DNA from: Paenibacillus terricola | GTDB taxonomy: Bacteria > Bacillota > Bacilli > Paenibacillales > Paenibacillaceae | NCBI RefSeq assembly: GCF_014779765.1 | Contig: NZ_JACXZA010000001.1 | Location: 186,001 to 250,000 of the forward strand | DNA: 64,000 bases | Direction of reading: 5' to 3' | In this document: in pieces, positions 48,599 to 57,912 of the stretch | How positions within the stretch are numbered: the stretch's first letter is position 1 | How the letters are laid out: the number at the start of each line of letters is the position of its first letter | Notes under the pieces: model-generated | Told to the model about the DNA's origin: nothing | The model's database searches: none | What the model saw: only the letters and a program-made list of their open reading frames with translations | Made by a program: the position numbers and the translations under genes

Positions 48599-49387
48599 AT
48601 GCCATCGTTTATCTCAAACGGGATAGAGCTCCATTATGAAGAAGAAGGGGCCGGTCTGCCATTGATCATGCTTCATGGCCTGATGGGGAGCGGCGCAACG
48701 TTCCAAAATGAAGTCAATCAGTTCAAGTCGCATTATCGTGTGATCACGCTAGACATGCGCGGACATGGAAAGTCGAACAAACCGCTTCAGTATACTTGGC
48801 AGGATCACGTAGAAGACGTATCTGCCTTGCTGGATTTTCTCGGTATTGAATCAAGTTATCTTCTTGGGGTGTCGATGGGCAGTTATATTGCGCAGGGGGT
48901 CGCTATCGCCAATCCCCAAAGAATAAAGAAACTTGCGCTAATCGCTTCGAAAAGCAACGGGGTAACCTCTTCGATGCAAGAGCTTCTGGAGCGCCATGCG
49001 GAAGAAATGAAGGATCTCACGGCTGAAGAAAAACAGGCGCATGCTTTTGCCTATATGTTTAATAACCAAGCTGCGGTTGGGAAGGTCATGCACGATTGGC
49101 ATCTCGAACATGCAACGCTGTCGGAGCCACAGGAGCAGATGGCCGCGAACAAGGCGCTTGAAGGCTTTGATTTCCGGAACGATCTAAAGAAGGTTGCTGC
49201 CCAAACGCTAGTCATTAGCGGTAAATACGACGGCTTAAATCCGCCGGAACGGGGAAAGGAGATTGCTGCGCTCATCCCCGATTCAACCTTCGTTGAATTC
49301 GAGTATTCCGGCCACGCGCCGAGCATCGAAGAACCAGAACGATTCATGCAGGAAATAATGAGTTTCTTCTTGAGCGAGCCAGGTTGA
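48599..49387 (+). CDS. Alpha/beta hydrolase
   Basis: 262 residues: LIMLHGLMGSGATF (oxyanion region), YRVITLDMRGHGKSNKP, nucleophile elbow LLGVSMGSYIAQG (G-x-S-x-G) near 98, acid Asp near 215 (SGKYDGLNPPERG) and catalytic His in EYSGHAPSIEEPERF. A serine hydrolase, probably an esterase or C-C hydrolase. A 100-bp relic of a close paralogue lies at 40495-40600. It is cotranscribed with the DinB gene, divergent from LysR. Confidence 0.92.
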   Translation: MPSFISNGIELHYEEEGAGLPLIMLHGLMGSGATFQNEVNQFKSHYRVITLDMRGHGKSNKPLQYTWQDHVEDVSALLDFLGIESSYLLGVSMGSYIAQGVAIANPQRIKKLALIASKSNGVTSSMQELLERHAEEMKDLTAEEKQAHAFAYMFNNQAAVGKVMHDWHLEHATLSEPQEQMAANKALEGFDFRNDLKKVAAQTLVISGKYDGLNPPERGKEIAALIPDSTFVEFEYSGHAPSIEEPERFMQEIMSFFLSEPG

Positions 49388-49478
49388 GTGCGCGATATGG
49401 ATATTTGGAGCAAGTAAACTGCCCTGGAGCGAGTGGGATGAAAGCCACGCTAGGGAGGATCAGTGCTGGCAGAATAAT

Positions 49479-49865
49479 TTATTTTGGTTGACTCCCTTTT
49501 TCTATGGAATCCATCAACGCCATCTTGTTTGCCAGCATCCGTGCGAGGTGCGCATGAACTTGTTCCAATTCATCTTTCTTTCTATCGATCTCCTGCATCT
49601 TTTGATTAAGAAGCTCAATTTTCTTTGAAAGGGGAAGATCGTTTACCTCATACGCTTGGATCACTTCTTTGAGTTCCGCTAACGTAAATCCTACGGCTTG
49701 AACCTTTCTGATCATCAGGAGATGCTCGACTGCTTCTTCGTAATAGTCGCGATAATTATTTTGTCCCCGTTGAACATGGCGTGCATCCAGAAGTCCTTCT
49801 TTTTCATAAAAGCGAATGGCAGAAGGGGTTAAATCAGTCCTCTGTGCCAATACATGAATTTTCAT
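49479..49865 (-). CDS. MerR family transcriptional regulator
   Basis: 128 residues: MKIHVLAQRTDLTPSAIRFYEKEGLLDARHVQRGQNNYRDYYEEAVEHL is the MerR helix-turn-helix and wing. A coiled-coil dimer helix (KKIELLNQKMQEIDRKKDELEQ) follows, and there is no obvious ligand domain, as in SoxR/CueR-size regulators but without their Cys motifs. It is divergent from the dehydrogenase at 49994; the interval carries a textbook MerR-type promoter with a 20-bp spacer. Confidence 0.92.
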   Translation of the reverse strand: MKIHVLAQRTDLTPSAIRFYEKEGLLDARHVQRGQNNYRDYYEEAVEHLLMIRKVQAVGFTLAELKEVIQAYEVNDLPLSKKIELLNQKMQEIDRKKDELEQVHAHLARMLANKMALMDSIEKGSQPK

Positions 49866-49886
49866 AAAAATCCCCTCAAAATGGTC

Positions 49887-49918
49887 TTGACCTTCAAGTA
49901 TACTTTATAGTTTAGACT
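49887..49918 (+). promoter_or_regulatory. MerR-type promoter/operator
   Basis: -35 TTGACC (49887-49892), a 20-bp spacer, -10 TAGACT (49913-49918). The perfect palindrome AAGTATACTT (49896-49905) lies in the over-long spacer, as expected for MerR activators that twist the DNA. An overlapping GTTTAG-act-CTAAAC repeat occupies 49910-49924. Confidence 0.62.
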
Positions 49919-49993
49919 CTAAACGTCGAACGGTACTATGTCAAAGCATATTACAAGATCAAGACGAAAAACTCGGAAAGAAGGAGACGCATG

Positions 49994-50923
49994 ATGAGTA
50001 AGATTCATGCTATTGTTATTGACCCCGCTGTTAGAGGACGTCTAAAGGTCGGCGAAGTAGAGGCTTCCCGTCCTGCCTCTTCGGAAGCATTGGTTCGCGT
50101 TCATGCAATCTCTCTCAATCTTGGCGAGGTGCGCACTGCAACAAGAGCAAATGCGGGGTGGCGCCCAGGGTGGGATCTATCCGGTGTAGTAGAACAGCCC
50201 GCTGCCGATGGATCGGGGCCTTCAGCCGGTACTAGAGTCTTCGGAATGGTTCATTCAGGTTCATGGGCTGAACTTGTCGCCGTTCCGACGAATTTCTTAT
50301 CAGAAATTCCAGATAATGTTACTTATGCCCAGGCTGCAACTTTGCCTGTGGCTGGACTTACTGCTTTATTTGCATTGGAGAAAGGCGGCTTTCTGCTTAA
50401 TCGGAAGGTGTTGGTTACTGGAGCATCCGGCGGCGTAGGCAATTTCACCTGCCAGCTGGCAAAGCAAGCAGGCGCTATAGTTACCGGACTTGTGCGGCGT
50501 GAAGAGCGTGCGGGTTGTCTACTCAGGATAGGGGTACACAACGTAGTTGTTGGAGAAGACGTTGTTGCAGCTCGATCATTCGGTCCCTATGACGTTATCG
50601 TCGATACGTTGGGCGGTAAATCACTTCACATGGTTTCGTCCTTTCTTGAAGAGGGTGGAAGCTGTATTAACGTTGGATCTGCAACCGAACCGGAAATGAC
50701 GCTTCAGGATAGACTTCAATCGGTACCGGGTGGAGTGCTCGTTCTTAATGGAATGCCGCCGGGAGGCGTGTCAAAAGATCTTGGACGGCTAGCTCGAATG
50801 GTTGCTGATGGATTATTGCATCCGCCAATCGATCTGGAGGCGCCATGGACCGAAATTGCAGAGGTTACCCAGAGCCTCTTGAAACGTAGTATTGCTGGTA
50901 AGGCGGTGCTGTCCGTTTCCTGA
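49994..50923 (+). CDS. Zinc-type alcohol dehydrogenase-like (MDR) oxidoreductase
   Basis: 309 residues: PGWDLSGVVEQPAADG, AATLPVAGLTALFALEKGG and KVLVTGASGGVGNFTCQLAKQAG (Rossmann motif near 140), with VIVDTLGGK. No catalytic zinc ligands are visible, so it belongs to the zinc-free quinone-oxidoreductase-like MDR group. AAGGAG precedes tandem ATG codons at 49991/49994; spacing favours the second. It is controlled by the divergent MerR through the 20-bp-spacer promoter. Confidence 0.9.
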   Translation: MSKIHAIVIDPAVRGRLKVGEVEASRPASSEALVRVHAISLNLGEVRTATRANAGWRPGWDLSGVVEQPAADGSGPSAGTRVFGMVHSGSWAELVAVPTNFLSEIPDNVTYAQAATLPVAGLTALFALEKGGFLLNRKVLVTGASGGVGNFTCQLAKQAGAIVTGLVRREERAGCLLRIGVHNVVVGEDVVAARSFGPYDVIVDTLGGKSLHMVSSFLEEGGSCINVGSATEPEMTLQDRLQSVPGGVLVLNGMPPGGVSKDLGRLARMVADGLLHPPIDLEAPWTEIAEVTQSLLKRSIAGKAVLSVS

Positions 50924-50940
50924 TGGAAGGGCTTTTGCTT

Positions 50941-50969
50941 GAGGCGTCCGCTTGTTGGGCGCCTTTTCT
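50941..50969 (+). terminator. Terminator of the MDR gene
   Basis: AGGCG-CC pairs with GG-CGCCT and is followed by TTTCTC. Confidence 0.65.
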
Positions 50970-51008
50970 CATAGGTCTGCAAGCTGATGGACATAAGATC
51001 CCCTCTCG

Positions 51009-51053
51009 CTCAATATGATTGTCGGGAGCAAATATTTGGCAAATCATATTGAG
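51009..51053. promoter_or_regulatory. 12-bp perfect inverted repeat abutting the monooxygenase ribosome site
   Basis: CTCAATATGATT (51009-51020) and AATCATATTGAG (51042-51053) are separated by 21 bp. The right arm runs into the ribosome site GAGGGGGA (51051-51058). As DNA it is a large operator; as RNA the hairpin would mask the ribosome site. Confidence 0.6.
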
Positions 51054-51066
51054 GGGGATAAATGAG

Positions 51067-52341
51067 ATGAATCATCATTATGACGTCATTATTGTTGGAG
51101 CACGGGTAGCAGGGGCAACGCTTGCTTATGAATTGTCGACAGCGGGCTATGAAGTTCTGCTGGTGGACAAAAGCGAGTTTCCGAGCGATATCCTATCGAC
51201 CCATAATTTCTTCAACAACTCCTTGAAGATATTACGGGAGATGGGGGTGCTGGATAAGCTGCTGCAAACGGGTACCCCTTTGTACAAACGCGCCGTTGTT
51301 CAGTTCGAGGACGCGGTCATCGATGGAGAGTTTCCTGAAGTGGATGGAGAGAGTGAATGTTTGTGCATCAGACGTGTGCATCTGGATCAAATCTTGTTTG
51401 AACATGCTGCTTCGCAGCCTCGCGTTACGACGATTGAAGGCTTCCGCGTAACGGATGTGATTCGGGAAGGGGATGCGGTCAATGGGATTACGGGTGTTCA
51501 TCGCAGCGGTTCGGCTGAACAGTTTACGGCGAAGCTCGTGGTCGGAGCCGACGGTCGTAACTCGACCTTGCGGAAGCTAGTAAACAGTCCGCAGCTCATG
51601 GCTGTACCGACGGACTATGCTTCGTATGTCGGTTATTTCTCTGGCTACGAGCAGGAAGGCGATCTTCATGTGGAGTTGTACAAGATCAAGGATAAAATGG
51701 TCATTGTTTTCCCGACCAGCGATCAATTGTACGTCCTTGGCGTTATGTTTCCATTGGATGACCAAGAGTGGAGCGATCGATTCACCGCTTCCCCCGAAAC
51801 GGCATTTCGCGAATTAGTCGACAGCGGCTTCGCGGATTCTCCGCTGCCGGCACGACTGCGCCAATCTGCACTCGACGGCAAGATAAGAGGGCTGCGAGGC
51901 TACGACAATGATTGGTACCAGGGGATGGGGGCGGGTTGGGCGCTCGTCGGCGATGCTTTGTCGTTCAAAGATCCCGCTGTCGGGCAAGGAATGCATGACG
52001 CACTTTACACGGCACGCATTCTAACAGAGATATTATCTCAACATGACAATTGGGATGCCGAATGGGAGTCGATGGCGCAAACGTATCGGACCATGACGGA
52101 AACGAAGATGATGCCACGGTATCATATGGCGTGCCAGATAACGAAGAATGTTCCGTTTACGACAGAACAAACGATGGTTAACCGATTCATTGCCGCTCAC
52201 CCGGAAGCGACACAGGCATTTCTTGGCATGTACAATCATGCGCTGGAGCCGGAGCAATTCGGAGGAGTGATCGGGCGTTTGCTGCAAGGGAGCTCGGCGC
52301 AAGTTGGATATGCTGAAGCAAATGACGTTTCAGGCGGATAA
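51067..52341 (+). CDS. FAD-dependent monooxygenase (PHBH-like)
   Basis: 424 residues: YDVIIVGARVAGATLAYELSTAGYEVLLVDKS (FAD G-x-x-x-A-G), KLVVGADGRNSTLRKLV (D-G motif near 165) and WALVGDALSFKDPAVGQGMHDAL (G-D motif near 300). These are the three fingerprints of the p-hydroxybenzoate-hydroxylase-type flavoproteins, which hydroxylate aromatic compounds or tetracycline/rifampicin-like drugs. Substrate not assigned. The ATG at 51067 follows GAGGGGGA. Its leader carries the 12-bp inverted repeat. No adjacent regulator gene lies on its 3' side. Confidence 0.9.
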   Translation: MNHHYDVIIVGARVAGATLAYELSTAGYEVLLVDKSEFPSDILSTHNFFNNSLKILREMGVLDKLLQTGTPLYKRAVVQFEDAVIDGEFPEVDGESECLCIRRVHLDQILFEHAASQPRVTTIEGFRVTDVIREGDAVNGITGVHRSGSAEQFTAKLVVGADGRNSTLRKLVNSPQLMAVPTDYASYVGYFSGYEQEGDLHVELYKIKDKMVIVFPTSDQLYVLGVMFPLDDQEWSDRFTASPETAFRELVDSGFADSPLPARLRQSALDGKIRGLRGYDNDWYQGMGAGWALVGDALSFKDPAVGQGMHDALYTARILTEILSQHDNWDAEWESMAQTYRTMTETKMMPRYHMACQITKNVPFTTEQTMVNRFIAAHPEATQAFLGMYNHALEPEQFGGVIGRLLQGSSAQVGYAEANDVSGG

Positions 52342-52422
52342 GAGATTCGCATAAGCAAATAAAGCTTGAAGGTGACGTTACGTAACCCAATATAATGAGA
52401 TTCATCGAAAGGGAGGATGACG

Positions 52423-53373
52423 ATGAATCCGAAGATCCGAATCGTAAACGAAGAAATTTTGTCCGATAACTGGTATGAGCTAAAGAAAATTACTTACATG
52501 AGCGAAGCGAGAGATGGTACTTGGACGAAACAGACTAGGGAATCGTACGACCGTGGGAACGGCGCAACCATTTTGCTCTATAATCAGGAGAAGCAGACGG
52601 TTATTCTGACGAGGCAATTCCGGATCCCGACTTACGTGAACGGGAACGAGACGGGGTTATTAATCGAGACTTGCGCGGGTTTGTTGGACAAGGAAAGCGC
52701 GGAAGAGAGCATTCGCCGAGAGGCTGAAGAGGAGACCGGATATAAGGTAGACAAAATTCAAAAAATCGGCGAAGCCTACATGTCGCCAGGGTCCGTAACG
52801 GAAATGTTGCATTTCTTCGTCGCGGAATACACGCCGATGATGAAGATTAGCGATGGCGGAGGACTCGAGGAAGAGCATGAGAACATCGAAGTGCTGGAAT
52901 ATTCCTTCCAGAAGGCGCTCGAGATGATTAAAACAGGAGAGATCAAAGACGGCAAAACGATTATGCTGCTGCAATACGCTCAAATCAATCGGCTGTTTGA
53001 CCCCGTTCCAAGACAGCAGCATATTCTCGTTGCCGGACCTTATCGTTCTGGAACAGGAGACGACCCGGCGTTGATTCATCGGAACATCGAATGGATGACC
53101 GAAACCGCGCTTCAGGTTTACGAGGCGGGCCATATGCCTGTGCTAGGCGAGTGGTATGCACTTCCGCTAATTAGGAAGGCAGGGTCGCTGAATATTGGAG
53201 ACGATATTTTCAATCAAATTTTTCATCCATCCTCTATTCGACTCTTGCAGCATTGCGATGCGGTTCTTCGAATCGGAGGACCTTCCCAAGGCGCTGATGA
53301 AATGGTGAGAGTCGCTCAAGGAATGGGGAAAACCATCTATAGAAAGCTGCAAGATATTCCTCGAATCGTATAG
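52423..53373 (+). CDS. NudK-like Nudix hydrolase fused to a DUF4406-like domain
   Basis: 316 residues. Residues 1-195 match GDP-mannose pyrophosphatase NudK closely (EILSDNWYELKKITY, SYDRGNGATILLYN, RQFRIPTYVNGNETGLLIETCAGLLD) with a complete Nudix box GLLDKESAEESIRREAEEETG. Residues about 200-316 (HILVAGPYRSGTGDDP, GHMPVLGEWYALPLI, HCDAVLRIGGPSQGADEMV) are a DUF4406/nucleoside-deoxyribosyltransferase-like domain. Coupled cleavage of a nucleotide-sugar or nucleoside diphosphate followed by base or sugar transfer is possible. GGGAGG abuts the ATG at 52417, so the ATG at 52423 is preferred. Confidence 0.85.
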   Translation: MNPKIRIVNEEILSDNWYELKKITYMSEARDGTWTKQTRESYDRGNGATILLYNQEKQTVILTRQFRIPTYVNGNETGLLIETCAGLLDKESAEESIRREAEEETGYKVDKIQKIGEAYMSPGSVTEMLHFFVAEYTPMMKISDGGGLEEEHENIEVLEYSFQKALEMIKTGEIKDGKTIMLLQYAQINRLFDPVPRQQHILVAGPYRSGTGDDPALIHRNIEWMTETALQVYEAGHMPVLGEWYALPLIRKAGSLNIGDDIFNQIFHPSSIRLLQHCDAVLRIGGPSQGADEMVRVAQGMGKTIYRKLQDIPRIV

Positions 53374-53386
53374 GAGAGGCTGTAGA

Positions 53387-54589
53387 ATGGAAGATAACGA
53401 ATACTGGACGACAGGACAGATCGCTAAACGGACGGGGCTGACCCTTCGAACCTTGCGGTATTATGACCAGATTGGGTTGCTGAAGCCATCGCATGTTAAC
53501 CATGCCTCTGCTCGATTGTACAGTAAAGAAGATTTGGTCCGGCTGCAAAAAATTGACACGCTCAAATATATCGGTCTAAGTCTTGATGAAATCAAGTCCA
53601 TCATTCATGGAGACTCATTCCCTGAACAGGACTTAAGAAGCTCGCTCATGCTGCAAAAGGAAGTGATTCGGCAAAAGGTTGCCCATATGCAATATGTATC
53701 CAAAGCAATCGATGAAGCGCTCGATATGCTGGAGAAACAAGCGGAAACGGATTGGGATAGCTTGTCCGAAATCATTCAGACGATTCATACCGAGCAAGAT
53801 TGGGGGGAGCAATACCAGAGCGCGCTCCGACTGCAGGCCAGAATCCGGTTGTACGACACCTTCAGCGCCAATAAAACCGGTTGGCATCGATGGTTCTTCG
53901 ATCAGCTCGGCTCGGAACCAAATCTGAGAATATTGGAGCTCGGCTGCGGAGATGCCGCCTTGTGGAGCCGCAATAGAGACAGAATTCCGCCATCGTGGAG
54001 CATCATGCTTACGGATATCTCCTCGGGCATGCTGGAGGTCGCACGCTCCAATGTCCAAGACAACAGCGGCAGGTTTGCGTTTCTTGCCGCCGACGCGCAA
54101 TCCATTCCGTTCCACGATGGCGAGTTTGATATCGTTATTGCGAATCACATGCTTTATCACGTGGTGGATATCGGACAAGCGCTGTCCGAATGCTATAGGG
54201 TTCTCAAAAATGACGGCTTGTTCTATACCTCTACCATGAGCAAGGCCCACCTTCAAGAAATGGAGCAGCTCGCGAGGGAATTCTCCCCGGATCTACGTGT
54301 GCTGGACGATGTAATGGAGAGATTCCATCTGGATAACGGAACGGAGATCCTGTCGTCCCGCTTCTCGGTCATTGATCTGCTTCGGTATGAGGATTATATG
54401 AAGGTGGATGAGGCGGACCCGCTCATTCATTACATGACTTCAACGCCTATGAACGCAAGAGATTATCTGAAGGGCGATAAATTAAAAGACTTCAGATCCT
54501 TTTTGAATGAGAAGATTATAGAAGGAAACGGCAGCATCTATATTACGATGGACTCCGGGTTTTTCCGATCCAGGAAGAAAAGTTTGTGA
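53387..54589 (+). CDS. MerR-type regulator fused to a SAM-dependent methyltransferase
   Basis: 400 residues. The N-terminal 70 are a MerR DNA-binding domain (TTGQIAKRTGLTLRTLRYYDQIGLLKPSHV), followed by a coiled-coil helix to about 130. From about 165 comes a class I methyltransferase: RILELGCGDAALW (SAM motif I), IMLTDISSGML, and FDIVIANHMLYHVVD. The C-terminal part is the substrate region. A one-component regulator whose effector domain is an enzyme suggests control by, or self-resistance through, methylation of a small molecule. It lies 13 bp after the NudK fusion, so it is probably cotranscribed. Confidence 0.88.
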   Translation: MEDNEYWTTGQIAKRTGLTLRTLRYYDQIGLLKPSHVNHASARLYSKEDLVRLQKIDTLKYIGLSLDEIKSIIHGDSFPEQDLRSSLMLQKEVIRQKVAHMQYVSKAIDEALDMLEKQAETDWDSLSEIIQTIHTEQDWGEQYQSALRLQARIRLYDTFSANKTGWHRWFFDQLGSEPNLRILELGCGDAALWSRNRDRIPPSWSIMLTDISSGMLEVARSNVQDNSGRFAFLAADAQSIPFHDGEFDIVIANHMLYHVVDIGQALSECYRVLKNDGLFYTSTMSKAHLQEMEQLAREFSPDLRVLDDVMERFHLDNGTEILSSRFSVIDLLRYEDYMKVDEADPLIHYMTSTPMNARDYLKGDKLKDFRSFLNEKIIEGNGSIYITMDSGFFRSRKKSL

Positions 54590-54617
54590 ACCGTACCATT
54601 GTAAACATGTTCATCAC

Positions 54618-54660
54618 AAAGAAGCGTCAAGGAACAATTCAATGTCCCTGACGCTTCTTT
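54618..54660. terminator. Bidirectional terminator
   Basis: AAAGAAGCGTCA (54618-54629) and TGACGCTTCTTT (54649-54660) are perfect 12-bp arms between convergent genes. Confidence 0.85.
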
Positions 54661-54676
54661 ATGATGATAACTTCGG

Positions 54677-56122
54677 TTATTTCTTCCCCTTGCGCACCTT
54701 CAGCAGCTTGCCCTTGATCGTCGTATCTTGCATCAAAGCTAGGACAAGCGGACCTTTGCCATTAAGAATCTCAACATCGGTCACATGATCGAGAATCGTA
54801 ATGATGCCGATATCATCCGCGGACACGCCATCCAGCTTAGCGATCGTTCCGACGAAGTCTACAGCCCGAAACTTCTTCTTCTTGCCGCCATTGAAGTTCA
54901 GTTTCATTATGTTCTTGTTTAGTTGCTCGCGCTTATCGGATCGCTGCTCAGGCACTTTGTTTAGTTTAAGTTCAAACGCTTCTCTGCTCCGATCAACCGT
55001 TTCTTCGGAGGGGGCCTTAACTCTCGGAATTGAGAATCCAATATACGCTTCAATCTCGGCTAGTCGATGACTATCCTTCGATGTGACGAGGGTAATCGCT
55101 TTGCCTGTCTTGCCAGCGCGTCCCGTACGCCCTGTGCGATGGACATAGCTTTCCTTGTCCAGCGGAATGTCGTAATTGATGACATGGGTAATATTCGTAA
55201 TATCAATGCCGCGGGCAGCTACATCGGTCGCGATCAAGTAACGGAACTGTCCTCTTCTGAACGCATTCATGACTTCGAACCGTTCTTCCTGCTCCAGGCC
55301 GCCGTGAATACGATCGCAAGGTAATTCAAGATCAGCCATTGCTCGGAATAAAGTATCGACATGCTCCTGCGTGCGGCAGAAAATGATGCAGCTGTCAGGA
55401 TTCTCGACGATGAGTACATTGTGCAGAACCGCAAGCTTGTCCGCTTCTGTGACCTGAATGAGGGAGTGTTCAATCGTGGCCGTCGTCAGGCCGCTCGCTT
55501 TGATCTCGATTTCAACAGGGTTGTCCATATACTTGCGCGACAGCTTGGCTACGTCTTCAGGGAATGTAGCGGAGAACAGCATTGTAACCCGCTCACTGGG
55601 CAGTGCTTGAATGATCGACTGAACCTGCTCGATAAAGCCCATATTCAGCATCTCATCGGCTTCGTCAATGACGAGATAAGCAATCCGTCCCAGTGATATC
55701 GTGCCGCGTTCAATATGATCGAGCACACGTCCCGGCGTGCCAACCACGATATGTGTCCGCTGTTTTAACTCCGCCTTTTGCAAATGAAAAGGAGATCTTC
55801 CGAATAGAGGCGTCGACTTGATCCGCTTATATCGCCCAATATTCGTAATGTCTTCGTTGACCTGCAGCGCGAGTTCGCGGGTTGGTGTAAGAATTAGTGC
55901 TTGCGGTTTATTCTCGTTCCAGTCGACTAGCTCGCAGAGCGGAATCCCATATGCAGCCGTTTTGCCGCTGCCTGTCTGTGATTTGACGACGAGATCCTTC
56001 TTCTCCAGCGCGATCGGAAGGACTTCCGTCTGTACCTCGGTTGGCGTCTCATAGCCTAAGCTGCTCAGCGCCCTTACGATCTCTTCACTTAGTTGATATT
56101 GTGCAAAATGGTGCTTGCTCAT
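54677..56122 (-). CDS. dbpA: DEAD-box ATP-dependent RNA helicase DbpA
   Basis: 481 residues, the size of Bacillus DbpA/YxiN. Helicase motifs in order: Q-motif with [18 protein letters not shown] (I), PTRELALQ (Ia), TPGRVLDH (Ib), VIDEADEML (II, DEAD), LFSATFPED (III, SAT), [11 protein letters not shown] (V) and [10 protein letters not shown] (VI). The last 75 residues, after a basic linker, form the DbpA RRM-like domain ([21 protein letters not shown]) that binds 23S rRNA hairpin 92. The role is 50S ribosome assembly. The ATG at 56122 follows GAGG; the earlier ATG at 56134 overlaps it. Confidence 0.95.
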   Translation of the reverse strand: MSKHHFAQYQLSEEIVRALSSLGYETPTEVQTEVLPIALEKKDLVVKSQTGSGKTAAYGIPLCELVDWNENKPQALILTPTRELALQVNEDITNIGRYKRIKSTPLFGRSPFHLQKAELKQRTHIVVGTPGRVLDHIERGTISLGRIAYLVIDEADEMLNMGFIEQVQSIIQALPSERVTMLFSATFPEDVAKLSRKYMDNPVEIEIKASGLTTATIEHSLIQVTEADKLAVLHNVLIVENPDSCIIFCRTQEHVDTLFRAMADLELPCDRIHGGLEQEERFEVMNAFRRGQFRYLIATDVAARGIDITNITHVINYDIPLDKESYVHRTGRTGRAGKTGKAITLVTSKDSHRLAEIEAYIGFSIPRVKAPSEETVDRSREAFELKLNKVPEQRSDKREQLNKNIMKLNFNGGKKKKFRAVDFVGTIAKLDGVSADDIGIITILDHVTDVEILNGKGPLVLALMQDTTIKGKLLKVRKGKK

Positions 56123-56302
56123 TGGTAACCTCATCTACGCTATATTTGAGTACTTATATGTGTCGATTATTCATCTCCTATTATACTCTGAATCCCTCTT
56201 TAATAGCTGTTGAAGAGATTTTTATTAACCGTATGGTTAGCTTGTGGATTGTAGTCTCGGGACTCACTTGGTAAAGTAAAACAGGGGAGGCGATTCGAAG
56301 GT

Positions 56303-56671
56303 ATGCATGATGAGGATAAAGTTTACAACACGGCGGTAGAAGCTACGCTTGAAGTGATCGGAGGCAAATGGAAGCCGGTCATTCTGTTCCATCTGACGTT
56401 CGGCAAGAAACGCAATGGCGAACTCATGCACCTGATTCCGACGATGTCGCAAAAGGTGCTGACTCAGCAGTTGTCCGAATTGACGAGGGATGGAATTGTG
56501 AACCGCATTGCCTATAACCAAGTGCCTCCGAAAGTCGAATATGAGTTGACGGATTATGGATGGAGCTTGAAAGAGATCCTTCATCTGATGTGCAGATGGG
56601 GCGATGTTCATGTTGATAAGGTATATGGCGAGAGAGGCAAGATCCTCTTTGAACCGCCAATATCAAGATAA
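56303..56671 (+). CDS. HxlR family transcriptional regulator
   Basis: 122 residues: VEATLEVIGGKWKPVILFHLTFGKKRNGELMHLIPTMSQKVLTQQLSELTRDGIVNR is the HxlR winged helix (G-G-K-W-x-x-x-I-L), with wing KVEYELTDYG and a C-terminal dimer helix. Many HxlR proteins sense aldehydes or quinones. It is convergent, with only four bases between stops, with the PRISE-like reductase gene. A 180-bp leader separates it from dbpA, with which it is divergent. Confidence 0.92.
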   Translation: MHDEDKVYNTAVEATLEVIGGKWKPVILFHLTFGKKRNGELMHLIPTMSQKVLTQQLSELTRDGIVNRIAYNQVPPKVEYELTDYGWSLKEILHLMCRWGDVHVDKVYGERGKILFEPPISR

Positions 56672-56675
56672 ACCA

Positions 56676-57746
56676 TTAAGGAATGACTTTACGACGACGC
56701 AGGTCTTCGAAGATGTCGATAAACATTTTTTCTGTATCGATAAAGTTATGGAATCCGAATCGACGGGCTTTCGTCCCATCCGCGAAGAAGTCGTAATCCC
56801 AAGAAAATACGAAATCCCCGAAACGCCAAGACGACACGTCAGCATAACTGTTTCTCTCCAAACCATAGTTTTCAACCATGCTATTCCAGAGCGGTTCTTT
56901 ATCCGCCATGACGACATCTAGTGACATTTGTAATGGAGGGGCGGTCTCAAGCCCGAAGAACGCACCGATCTTCGGCCATAGTTCATTCCAGCGGAAGAGA
57001 TCGCCGTTGGTAATGTTAAACGTTTGATTAGCGCAGCGTTCGTCAGTGGCTGCCCAGACCGTTGCCTGCGCGAGCAAGTTGGCGTCGGTCATCTCCAGCA
57101 AGCTGTTGTAAGCCCCCGGCTTTCCTGGGAAACGAAGCGGCAGGCCCACTTCCTTCGACATGGAAGCGTAGATGGCGATAACCATCGCTAAGTTCATCGG
57201 GTTGCCTAAGGCAAATCCGCAAACGACAGAAGGGCGCAGGGCAGACCATGTCCAGCTGCTGCCTGGCTGCCGCCTCTCGAGAAATTGCTGCTGATCGATG
57301 TTGAATTCGGGCGGCATATGATTAGCATCCGTTTCTCGTGCCGGCGTCTTGAAGGGACCAAGATGCGCACCATACACCTTGTAGCCTTGCATGAGACTAA
57401 TATGCTGCAGATCCACAGCGATGGGCTCGATTGCATCGACGACGTTCACAAGCATAGCAAGGTTAGGGGCGACGAGCTCCGCCCATGTAGGACGATCCTG
57501 ATATGCCGCGTAGAAGATATGGGTCACGTTGGTCAATTGGCTTAACTGTACTCGAGCATCATCTCTATTGAGCAAATCCACCGCCAAATAACGAACTCGG
57601 CTTGTGTCTTCTCCGCCCCGTCGCGAGACCCCGATAATATCCCATTCATCGAGTGTCGACAGATGCTCGATTAGATTCCGTCCAATAACCCCTTTGGCGC
57701 CAATGACAAGAGCGGTATTCCGTGATTGATTTTCATTACGATTCAT
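56676..57746 (-). CDS. PRISE-like (progesterone 5-beta-reductase/iridoid synthase type) SDR
   Basis: 356 residues. Start TALVIGAKGVIGRNLIEHL (G-x-x-G-x-x-G variant) and VSRRGGED for NADP. ISLMQGYKVYGAHLGPFKTPARE near 115-135 carries the Lys/Tyr arrangement (K-V-Y-G) of PRISE enzymes, and WSALRPSVVCGFALGNPMNLA follows. These enzymes reduce the C=C bond of enones with NADPH. GAGGAGG precedes the ATG. It is the convergent partner of HxlR, which may control it. Confidence 0.82.
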   Translation of the reverse strand: MNRNENQSRNTALVIGAKGVIGRNLIEHLSTLDEWDIIGVSRRGGEDTSRVRYLAVDLLNRDDARVQLSQLTNVTHIFYAAYQDRPTWAELVAPNLAMLVNVVDAIEPIAVDLQHISLMQGYKVYGAHLGPFKTPARETDANHMPPEFNIDQQQFLERRQPGSSWTWSALRPSVVCGFALGNPMNLAMVIAIYASMSKEVGLPLRFPGKPGAYNSLLEMTDANLLAQATVWAATDERCANQTFNITNGDLFRWNELWPKIGAFFGLETAPPLQMSLDVVMADKEPLWNSMVENYGLERNSYADVSSWRFGDFVFSWDYDFFADGTKARRFGFHNFIDTEKMFIDIFEDLRRRKVIP

Positions 57747-57912
57747 CTTTCATTCCTCCTCTTCATCATGTTCCTTATTGTGCAGGAGGGAAGAGAATCT
57801 GAGAAGTACGCACTTTGAAGTCATATAAGCACCTTGAGGTAATCATGAAGCAGCAGCGCATAGAATCCTTGACTAGTAGGTGTTCAGTTGAATTTCTGTT
57901 GTAAAATGGTTC

